The notes under the pieces are model-generated. The model was not told the origin of the DNA. It did not search any database and worked only from the letters and a program-made list of their open reading frames with translations. Below, in pieces: positions 46,001 through 58,000 of a DNA stretch of 64,000 nucleotides. How positions within the stretch are numbered: the first letter of the stretch is position 1; each line of letters starts with the position of its first letter. The position numbers were made by a program, and so were the translations under genes. Source of the DNA: Dipylidium caninum. Taxonomy: Eukaryota > Platyhelminthes > Cestoda > Cyclophyllidea > Dipylidiidae. The DNA lies in assembly GCA_017562135.1 (NCBI GenBank), contig QEYB01000715.1, positions 434,001 through 498,000 on the forward strand. The letters run 5' to 3'.

Positions 46001-49000
46001 AAACTCTCAGTCAAAAGCTCTTGTTCTCTTGCTCAAACCCCATCGATGCCGCAAAAGTAGTACTTCCTGAGGGCTTGGTATGATAACCTCGCTTAAAGTG
46101 AATGACAGCAACAATAAAGGTGACTGAGAATGGGTGCTTATTCAATTACGAGGACGACAAAGTTGACTTCGGACGACTCTACCCATATTTTACATGGCAA
46201 TATGGCAAAGCACCTAGATTTTAGTAGAAGTATGGTCTTGTTGTACTATAACTTGCACGATTTGAGCCCAGTCTGCTTGGTGAATATCACGCGTTGTCAG
46301 CTAGACTCTTCGAGAGGCCTTTCGTCCAATTTCAAGCCTAACTAAAAGGCTGAGTAAAGCGGTGCGACGGGGTGTGGATGAAGACCGCCTACCCCAGTAA
46401 AGCGCGAAGATAAATGCGAGAAAAACAACGCAACTTCGTTGAAGTAGGAATAAAAAATCGTGGGTGGGGAAGAAGGAGCGACCGCAGTGGGTGACTTCGC
46501 GCCAGAAATGGAGCGCCCCAAGGCAGCGGATGAGTCACCCGGATGAGTCACCCCGAACACGACTAATAGGCATGGTCGTGGCTCCGGCGCGAACATGGAG
46601 ACATGGCTAACATGCCGTTGACAGCATTAAGGCTTAGGCATGAAGATCCAAGATGGCAAAAAGACTACTAAAATAATACCGGTTTTTCTTGGGGGCCATG
46701 GATATTGGTTTACTGTTCGCCTCGTCCATGGCAAGTTAGTGTTCAGGTGTTGGATAGGTAGGGCAGGCTGCGGAAGTATAAATCCGTATTGGCAAAAGGC
46801 GCGAGGAACGTGCCGACCTAAGTGGGTGAGGTACTTAAATGTGGAGACATCAGAGGTTGAAGTCCAGGGTTGAAAGGCACTAAATGATTGTGTCGTGATG
46901 ATTGGCAGACCCAGAGATTAGATGCCACCAACCGCTCGAGGGCCTTGATTGGCATTAAACAGACTGCAAGGTGGGATAGCTAGCGTGGGTGGCACCACAC
47001 GAACAGTGGACAGTTGCTGAACTCTGTGCCGATAGAGTCACTTTTTCCCGATTGGTAGGCTGTCTCCTCCTGCCGCCTTCTCATTGGCTGGTGGGCAGCC
47101 AGTGGTGGAGCAGCAGCGTCAGACTGACCAATGGTCTTCCACCCATGCTGTACTTGTGAAAGGCGCGTCTGGCGCACGTGTAATCTAGTCGTTCTAATTA
47201 ATTGCTACGGGTGTTCAGCCTCAGTGCCTCCCCCTGATTGACACCGAGTGGTCACTCCCTCGGGTAGTGATACCCTGCTAATAAAAAGAGCTCCTGAAGC
47301 ACCAGTATACAAATCAATCCAACGCATTTATCAGCGTCCGCAACTTGGGAAGACTCTACTTCCACCGAAATGTTACAGTCTGTAACAAGACGTGTTTGAA
47401 GAAATTATAACTTTGTAAGGTCACTTAGTAGCTCTCAAAATTCCTACTTACCAAAGTCCACCACAAGTATGCTCAGGGCATTCTTATATTAATACTGATA
47501 TCATCAGGTGTCTCTTAACGAATGGAAACGGGTAACTTGAAGGAGCTCATCGATGCTACAATCTCAGCTCATAGGGAATGGCAGTGCGAAACATGTAGTG
47601 TATGTGAAACGAAAGCCTACAAAAAGTCGCATTACCTGGAACATGGTGCATTATATTTACGCCCAACAGGACACGTTGATACCGTCGAGTTATCTTCGAG
47701 CCATAAAGCATTGGTCGGAGATTCCGCATTAAAAGGATTCTCTGCGCGAGATCCATCACGGATTCTTGACGGACGCGACTTGGTTTTTGGTGGATCCACC
47801 GGAGCACCGAGGGCCGCAATACTCCGTCGTCCGCACCGACGGGAAGGAGGGTTGCTGGCGGGGAGCAACGACTCCCGTAGGGCCAAAAGAGTCCGCTCAC
47901 TCGTTGCCACAGACACAATAGCTACAACGTTCTCATAGGTGCATTATCATATATTTCAACTTAATCATACGCTTTGGCCTTTCTTTTTCCACCATAAACC
48001 ATTTTTTTCCACATTAATTCTGCCCTCTGGCACTAAGGGGGGGGGGTTCGGACCTGTTCCTCCTACTCCTCCTACTCCTCCTCGGCTCCCCCTCCTCAAG
48101 GCCAAGTTAAGTAGGAGGGAATTATTGTCGCCAACAGCTGCAATACTTACGAGTTTTAAAAAGGAATAAAAGTTGCCGATTTAGGAGGTAATAATTAAAG
48201 CAGTCGCCATAGAATCTCGTAATTTAATTACTGAACTGAATGATTCGTCGAGACAGTTGGTCATGTGGATTTAGGCAAAGCGATTAGGCAAAAATTAGAG
48301 GATCTTCTTCTCCTCCTCCCCCCCCCCCCCGTGCAGTAAGTGTATGGCAGCTGAATTAATACGCCGCGAAATATATGCCCCTATGAATGGGCCTGTGTTT
48401 ATGGCATCAGCGAATGGAAGTGGTTGAATATGGCCCGTTTCACTCTCCGACAGTTGCGGCATCAAATAATGGCGAAGGAAATGGAAAAAAGGCGGTGATT
48501 AATGGCAAAACAATGTGCAACGATCTTGTCTGGTGGATCTAACTTCACTGGGAGAAAGCGACAGAATCGTTGTGGGGCTCCGAGGAATTTATCCTAATTA
48601 GAGTCAGCTCGTTTATTACCGGGCCCTCAAAGGAAGATCGGCACCATAGTCGGCGGCAGGTGAGTCGCTTTCGTAGTTGCAGCCCTTCAAGATCCTATGA
48701 ATAAGGCGCCCTCCGGCGGTCACTTCCAAGGTCTCCACGCTACCAACCCGCTTAGGACGCGATTTTTAGTGAATTGGGCGCTGAAGCGTATGTGACCAGA
48801 GTTTGAGAAGAACAAAGTGTTTTAATAAAGACTGTAGATAGGATGACCTTATGCAGAAGATATGCAGAGACGACTGAAGTTTATTTATTATTTCCTTGTG
48901 GCCGCGATGTCAAGGCGCGCCCCGGGAGCAGGCGGCGAGGGATGCGAGGAATGTCGATTCGCCCATTCTCTCCAACCGGTATTTCAGGAGTCGCCAATAA

Positions 49001-52000
49001 CCTTCTGGCCGTACAATAAGTACAATTTGAGTTTTGCTACCGAAGGCCGAATTACTCACTGAGGGAGGCGGAGTTTGAGGGCGGATTGGTAAAAAGGGCA
49101 GGACTTTACACCCGCTCCTCCTGGACTGCCGACTGACTTGGCGTTCCACTCAACTCCGGACGACAGCCTGACTGCCTCGCAATTCATCCAAGGGTGGCAG
49201 CTGGTTGAGGGAGATAGTGTGCAGAGTGTGCGAAACGTGTCAGCCGTCGTTTCTAAGATTCCTGCCTCCAGAAATAAAGTCAGAAGAAAGCCATCTTATG
49301 AGACGGATGTCTTGAAACCCTGATACCGTGTAGATTTACAACTTACTAGTAGCTAGGCAACCCAGGCCCCATGTTAAATGCTGAAAGCCCTCCGGACACG
49401 GTCCACATGCCTCTGGCATGCCAGTTGACCGGACCGCTAATCGAGAAGATGGTGACAGTCACCTGCCCCGGGTTCTCTTTCCCACAACCTCCTCGTTCCC
49501 ATTCGGAGAGGCCGTTTACGGCAAGGGCTCGTGGTAGATGCGGTCACGAGACCCATCACATCACGGTGAGCGCTGGTGCCTGGCATACTCCACCGGTTTT
49601 TCTTCTTCTCTTGTGTCAGTTACCATGGCAGTGTGAAACAAATGATTCCCGAGTCACGTCTTGTGGTTTCAGTGTTTGTGGAGGAACAGAGACTCATGCT
49701 GTCACGTGTAACTTTCGATAAGGTCAAAAACGTCCTTTCGAAGTACTCATCTCGAAGGTCAAACACAGTCGTGCAGACCTTCACTCAAGTTACCATGCAG
49801 AACTGGCAGACGCGGCGTCGCGCTCAGGCTCCTCGCCATTTTTGTCGCCCAGCGGCTGTCGCTTCCGGGCGACGGACAGGCCCGCTGGACAACTCGCTGC
49901 TCCAGCGGGCTCGACCCGAGCCGCCAGGGTCCCGGCGACTGTGTGTAGTCCTCCTCTTTCGTGTCCCGCGGCGGCCTTGATGCCGCGGCGGAGAAAGTAC
50001 AGTGAGCCACTCCCAAACATGCCCTAATCTACAGCGCATTAGCCTTAGTGCACCAACAATCAGTGTGTGTTAATAATAATAAGATTAGGTAACGGTTATC
50101 TTCAGTCGTCTAACAAAATTTCCATCACAACGACTAAAATCTTCTACTTCACCCTCACCAATTTGAATGAGCTTCGAGGTGAGGGAACAAAACTTCATGA
50201 ATGCGACGTTTAGGCGATCAGTCCGTGTCGGCTCTTTAACTTTCTCGAAATTACCGCGCACTTCGCCTCTTTCCCAATGGTCTTCCCTGCCTTTCACCTA
50301 AATTTACTGTCGACAACTGCCACCGGCCTGCGGAGCAGCAGCAACGACCGTGAGGTAGCACGCATGAGGGGAGACGAGTCCCCGCCGCAGGCGCGGTAGT
50401 CGCTAACAGAAGGTGCCCAGGGCTCCTAATACATCTTCTCAACTGCCCACTTCGAGCGCAAGTCGTCGGTGCCAGGTAAGAAGGTTAACCGGTAGAAGAG
50501 AATTTGCGGTCACGAGGTGGAGGCGCCTCTCCCCTCCTCGGTTCCCATCATCCCATAAAAGGAGCTTTAAGTTTTTCCTCTTACAATGTTCTGCCTCCAT
50601 GACGTAGACTAGTTTGAATCACGCCTGATGAGCCGATACTTTATGAGAGGAGGCGGAGCCCCCTAACGCGTCGGAGCAGCGGCGTTTCCTCCTCCCAGTC
50701 TTCCAGCCGAAGGACATCGCACCGCGTCAAATCGCCTAACACCACGTTTTGGATCATATGACAGGGCCAAAACGAAACAAAGGCCCCTTCTGAAAAGGCT
50801 GAAAGACACATCAGCTGCTGGGGACACAATGAACCCCAAGAATTAATATTTATCTGTTTGTAAAAAGTTCTTGACCAGGATCGTGTACAGTTGTCGACAA
50901 GGGAGCACATAAAAGACGTTTTTCCCAAGGCATTCCCAGTTGCCATCACTGCCATTAGTCACGGTTTCGTGGGAGCAGGCAGTTTCTGTGTTTGTGACTC
51001 CTAATTTTCCGCAGCGACTGCGACTGCAGCGACTGCGACTGCCTAGGAGGGTGCAATTTTCTGGACGACGGGCGACGAACGCAGCCTTCTCCGTCCGCAA
51101 CTCACGGAACCATCTGGCGCATGTTGCCGACGCCCTTCATTTGGGAGGCGTTCGCGGGGAGACGTGGTCATGTGGCTGCAATTTGCTCCTCTGCATCAAG
51201 GGACGGTGTGGAGTTCCATGATACTTCCTCCGCGGTCCGGCGCGTTACGGTGGAAGGGAGTCGATGCACTTTTTCCGCCCTGCGGAGGGGGCGCCGATGG
51301 CATCGCCGGACACCGCCTTTGAGGACGCCCGCCGCCCCGAGGACTCGCGAGGCAGCAGCAACAGAGTGGGTGGAAGGAGGTGGCGAGGGCGGGGCCGTGG
51401 CGTGCGTGTTGCGTGCTCTCGAAGCATGCCCGTAAAACGTGTACCAACGGTGAATAGACAAAGGAGACAAAATTCTATTCATTTGGTGTTGTGAGGTGTA
51501 GAGTAAGGGGGACGTCTCCAAAAAAACATTTACATTTCGGGTTTTTTGTCGCCTTAGATGCAGAATTTTGTAAAAAGACGTCGGGAAGGGTTATTTGCAT
51601 TTCCTTTTGGTGCATACTAATGACGGCAGCAGTTACTCCAAATTCGCGTTATGTGGACGAAAGCCACAGGTTATTGTTGACGCTCAAGAGGCCTCCGGAG
51701 CCCGTGAAACCCGTCGTGGTGGACCTAACTTGCGTGGTCACATCAAGGCGAAGAGAGATGCCACTAGAACCTCCGGCGACACGTCGGAGCTGCCAAACCC
51801 ATGTCTACTTTTAGGTGGGTCACACTACTTATCCCCGACCGGAAGCAGTCCCCAGCGTCGTCCTCCTTGGACGAGGCTTGGGAGGCGAGTGAGTCCCCGC
51901 TGGAGTGGCCGAGACGTCCTGAAGCAAGTGACGAATGGAGTACGGTTCTCGCATGATTCCACGAATGGGCTGACGGTGGCTGTGGTTGCCGGATCATGAG

Positions 52001-55000
52001 CGGAGGAGAAAGTCCTCCAAGGTCTTTGATCATCTTCAGAGGGTGAAGAGTTGCACTTTAAGCTGTCACTAAAAGGTGCTACGAATTGCAATTCTGCCCT
52101 GAGTCTATCGGTAGAGATCCGTGAGAGACATTCCAGAGGCGGAATGCTTACACTCACCTCTCCTTTCACCATTTATACGCTCGGCAAATAAGGACGGGAG
52201 CTGCCTACCCCAGTCTGTTACACTTCCATGGGAGTGTCGCCGTTTCCTCTTATCGTCCGTGGGCCTAAAGATCCACCCTCCGTATCTCACGCTAGCTAAC
52301 GAGATGCCTATGGAAAGTGTAAGAAACAGCTAGGCGAGTCCGAGCCTTTTCTCTCCGGCGCTGGGCACTCACACGTCTGGTAACGGGAGTGGAAGCCGAT
52401 GCACTGGGAGGGGACGCGATCCCCGACTGCCCCGTACTTGAAGGAGCCTTCCTAGTGCATTCCTCTGCTTTGCCTGTGCTCTGCAATTAATGGAAGGCAA
52501 ATTATTCTACTAATCGGCTTCAGGAATATCCAGTTGTGTGGATGGACGAGAGCGTCCACTTCTCGCGACGAATGTGGTGGAGCAGAGTGCCATTTCCGAT
52601 TACTTTAGGAGATCAGTGAGAATGACGAAGCCCACGAAGACTGGGGGCGAAAATGGGAGTGTAAACATACAGACCGAGGTGGAATGCGCGTCGACTTGGC
52701 TTCTGAGGCTGTTCGCGAGCAAATTGCGTGCTAAAGTAACCGCACTGCGGCGGCTGCTCGTCGGGCAGCTTTACCGACGGGCAACATTCGCCCTCGACGA
52801 CCATCGGATCACGAATGGGCAATGAGGTTTACTACGAGGGGGAGGTTGTAACCACACATAATAAGTTGGAGGACAAACTAAAAAGGTTAATTGAGAGGCT
52901 CTTCATTAAGCGAGATGAAAGTGCGCTTAAGTCGCTGCTGAGGGTTTTGAGTAATGAACGGTCTCGCATTACAAATCTCCCATCAATTCCCGTAATCGGA
53001 ACAAAAACTGCTTTCCCTCTAAAGTAGATCTCCAAGAAAATCTGATCCTCTTGGTTTATTACCCCAGAGCTATGCCACTCCGTGTCAAAAATAAGGCTCC
53101 AGTGGAGAAATGCCTGCCAATGTCATATCGCTTTCGAGAGAGAAAGAGAGAGAGAGAGTTGGTATCTCCTTCGACGCACAAAGTGGATCGCGATATGGAC
53201 GTGAATGCGCGTCAAGTTCTGCCAGCACTAGCGAACCGAGTAGAGACTCTGCGAGGAGGTCCTAGAGTGGACTCAGCTTTGCCAGCCACCACTTTGCACC
53301 ATCGCTTCTCTACATGAAACTATTACCGTTAGACGGCTACGTTTGAATATATTTGTGATCTTTCAACCATCACTTCGCCACTGATGCAGCGAACCTCTTT
53401 GACCGCAAAATGAAGGTGTTAAGCATTATGGGAGGCTGTTGCTGCTCCGCCGTGGTCTTATCGCGCGAGCACCCAGGACTCGTTAAGCGAGGCATTTATG
53501 CGCCTTTTGGTCCCTCGACTCAGTTTCTGCACAATTGCCTGAGCTTGCTGTTTTCTCCTCTCTGCGGAAGAGGATATCATGGGGGCACACAACGAAAGCC
53601 TCAGCTGTATAGCTAACATAACCGTCAAGGTGGCCGTTTTGTGCTCACCATTGCACCGACTCAGTGTGGGGCAGGTGAATCTGTTTTCTGTTTAGATGCT
53701 ACTCCCTAGCAAAAACGACCCCATTCATCCAAACAGCCACTAAAATGGCATTTATTAGGTGAATGACATTTACTTTTCCCGTGAATGTATTAGCCAAGTT
53801 GCAGTTGTACAATTGTGCCGCTTTTTCTCGATTCGTGATGTTATAAGAAGAGGGGCGCCCCACGAGAGCGGATTTACGGGTATAATCCATTAAATGCCAG
53901 ACGTGGACCTTTCAACCGCCATCGCCAACTGTCCCCTCTGCGGCGAAACGGGGCACTTTGTCGGCGCAGCTGATTGGTCAGAGAAGGCGCGTGGGCGACC
54001 AACGGGATCAAGGGTAGATGAGTCAGCGCGCTGACTCATACTCGACGCTGTTCAGCCCAGTGTTTCTTTACTGGGCACGCGACTCCGCTCCCTGAGCGTG
54101 CGCCGCGGCGGCGTACTGCGTCGTGTGTCTGGTGTGGAGGCAGCAGCAGCAGCAGCAGCAGCAGCAGCTATTTGCGCGCTTTACTCCAGTAATAATGGGA
54201 CTCGGGAGAGGAAAAAGAAGATATTGTGATGAAACTGACTCATTTTATCCAGAGCTCCAGAAAATAGTTTTTCTGCAGTGTCTCCCTCCATTACCGTTTC
54301 TGTGTTCAGCTTCTCCCTTGAGCCACGTGAAGATTACTTGACAAGTGAGCATTCCTTCTGGTGCCCCTTTTTTTACGGGGCGGATTTGTTTTGAGGGCGC
54401 GATAATTTAGACTTGTAAAGACCATCATCGCATTTTTTCTCACACAGCCATAATGGCAAACATGTGGTCATGGGCGAGGTGGACATAGGTGATTACCGAA
54501 GTATTCCAACTAACCAGGTCCTCCAGGCTTGATTACATCACTTGCTAAGTGTGAATATTTGCAAAAGACTTTTACCGCAAATTCTTTTGTGTAGGACTGG
54601 AAGGTTTTCGTCGACGCCTCTTCCCTCAGTAAAGTCAGCCTTTCTTATTAGGTGAAGTTCACCGATGCCGTGCGATGAGTGCTGGGTTAAGCTTGCGAGA
54701 TAGGCGTTTCCCTTTCCCGTCCCGGAAATGCACTTCTCCTTGAAATGACTTAACAAACTTACGTATTCTGTCATGAACAAAAGGGGGAGCGAGTCTAAAT
54801 CGCCAAATATTTTGTGACCTTTCGACAGATGCTGACCCGTTAACGTGGGGAGCTCCACGGTGAAAGCGCCTGCTCCACTCACTTAGATCATATCATTGCA
54901 GTGGTATATGGGATCTGCAGAAATAATTTTTAACTGTCGCATTATCAGTAAATGCTAGATTTTTCTCATCTAGGAAGTGGGAAAGCCACGGAGTATACCA

Positions 55001-58000
55001 CTTACATCTGCGGTCATGACTCCATTATGTGCCATTTTAAGTGAGGCAGTACCAAAAGTAAATGTTTCACTTTTTAGATAGACGCCTCCCTTGGTGACCT
55101 CCGCTCCCGTTATGGTTGTTGTTAATGCAATTCATCCCCAATTGTCCCCTCCCTTCCCCTCATTTGAATTGCATATGAGGCTGGTGCTACTGGGATGGTC
55201 AGTTAGCTGACTGGCTGGCCTGCTGAGCGGTCAACGGGGGGCGGGCGGACGGGCGGACGAGCGGACAAGCATGCAGGCAGGCAGGCAGGCAGACAGACAG
55301 GCGGGCGGGCGGGCGGGCGAGCGGTTGTGGGTTGGGTTGGCTGCTACTACTACCGCCACCGACGCTTTGCATAATCGGGAAATCTGTCCCCTCTTGACTC
55401 CATTCCACCCGGCTCCCACACATGTCCCCACACTCGCACACCCGCACTTCGTACGCACACCCTCCTCTCCCCCCTCCCTAACCACCTTTTTGGCGGTTTC
55501 CGGAAGGGGATGAAAATGCTAATTCTTGACTGGAGCAAAGAGGCAGCGCTGGAAGAAGGACAGTCCACTTCAATTTCCATTTGTGAGGCTCACTGACGCT
55601 CCCTTGAGCTCCTCTCTCATCCACTCTGCCTTTCTCCCTCTCTCTCGCACCCGCATTCTATGAACTTGCCTGAGCGACTATCGCCTTACCGCCTAGTGGA
55701 TTTTTCCTATTCGATGCTTATGCGCCGTGGAATCTTGGTTACAAATGTACTCATTCACGGTCCCGTTTTCGAGCTCATTTCGTGCGCACTTGTTCAGCCT
55801 TTACCAAAAACCCAGGCTGTATTGCATTATTTCGCTTCGACAGGGCACCTTCGACCTTCGCGGTGAATATACACGCCTTGTGACGTATGGTACTCTGGAG
55901 TACTCACACAAAGCAATCGTGCTTAAGGTGTTTGACCTTCTTTTTGCAAGGATGGGTATTGTGCGATGCCTTATGCTCTGCGGCATGTGAATGTTGACGC
56001 AATTAGTCTACGACGCCCCCTCCACGCCGAAGGTGGTCCCCCAGCCTGTGCGAGTGTGTCGAGTTCACCGAACATCAACACAAGACTGGATTTCTTACAC
56101 CACGTCACGGTGAGTTACAAGTACCTGGAAAGTACTACCCAAGTACTAGTGTATGAAGTAGGTTTTTGCTAGCTGTTGAAAAGCAGTTGCATTATTTCGC
56201 CTCCCACACAAATGTTCCTGATTGTGTAAGTGAAGGGCATTCGAGAGTCTCAGTGGCCGTCACACAAAACCCGTGAATTTATCAAACGTTCTTAGAACAA
56301 TTAAAGCACACTTTTGCCACCTGAACTGAGAGCACTTCTGTTTCCCCATTAGGGGCTGGAATGATGCGCGTGTACGCTACAGGGGATCATTTGGCAAAAA
56401 TCTCGGATTTACATCAAAAAGTTGCACGTATAATCATTTGTAGCCCATAATCGGGGGCATCCACAAAGGACAGCCTTAAAAGCCACTCTGTGAAGTAATT
56501 GGTTTAAGTTCACCAGACCGACTTTCCTCTTTGCTAGTCAAATTTCCTTTACTCACAAAAATGGAAATGGCCACTCGCACTCGCTTCAGCAGTTACGTTT
56601 AAGGGAATGTGGTGCTGTTCCTTTGGAGTCTACTGCATTTGGACGCTTATTTTTTGAGGCAGCATATAATTGACAGAGTTCTGTTGCAGAGCTCGCGATG
56701 CTCGGATTTTTTCAACTTAGATGTGACGCCCATAGACGCAGCATCAAAATGCGGTAAAGCAAAGCATAGGCGAGATTATCTTAAAGTAATATGATAAGGT
56801 AATATGATAATACAAAGAAACTGCGCAACTTTCCATACCCTGAGAGCTCACACAAAAGACTCTCCACAATGACAGCCAAAATGTTGAAGTTAGCACACTA
56901 TTTCCCAATAAATAGCAAAGTGCGCAAAAATGCGATTCCTTGTCGATGTGTCCGCCTTTATTATGGTGCGGCGTGCTCATTGGAGCAGGCTCTAGTTCGG
57001 CAAGGGGCACAAGCGTACAGTGATGCCGATTTGGGTGCGCCGCAACCCAGTCGCCCCCTTTTTGCGTTGCCCAGTGCTCATCTCTCGGTCCGCGGTGACT
57101 CTGGGGGTCAAGATGTGTTACTAACGGCACATAAGTAGCAACGAATTTGTGCGCGAAATTAGTGGCCATGGGAGACTATCAACTATTCCCTCAATGAGCC
57201 ATATGCACTTTGGTTGGCTTTGTATGTTTCCAACACGGCCTACATCTTAGCTTAAATACTTTGGAACTCCTGTTGGAACATAATTTAACAGATTTACTTG
57301 GACGAAGGAAGGCCTTCTAGGCAACCTCACTTCAAGGAATCCTCAAGTTAACGCATTCTTGGCCATTAATTTTTTCCCATAACTCATACTTGCCGCGACA
57401 CTTCACTTCATAATTTGCATGACCTGTGTCAATGGCTGCCTTTCCTTTCAAGTTATGATATAACATGAAACCCCAGTCCATTTTACCACTCTGTCAAAAT
57501 CTCAATGAACAGACTAAAAAGGTGGCTTTAACTAATTTTTCGAAAAATGAAATCGACAAATTTAACGCCTTTTATTGTAGACCATAGAGATAAAAGCTTT
57601 GATGTGTACGAAACCAGCTAACGCCCCTCAAGAGGTTTTTTCAAAGCTAAGGCAGTCATTCCTAAAATTGAACAACTAAGTTACTCAATGACAAACCGAC
57701 TCTGCTGTTGTTCTTGCTGGCGAAAGCAGAATTGATGGTCTCCTGGGGCGTGAGACTTAACTTGTTTGTCGATTTAACTATTGTCAGCACAAAACATACA
57801 TCACTCTTTTTCCCGTAAAGAGATTAGCCCGCCTATTAGGCTCAGGTTTATTTCCAAATTGGTGGTGAGCCCCCACAGCGTGGGAGGTGATTGTGTTACA
57901 TTCATAGTTACACCATCTAAATTATTAAATTATAAGATATTAAAAAACCAGAGGATGCTGCTATCTTAACACCGCATACTGAAAGAAAGTCGTGAAGATC

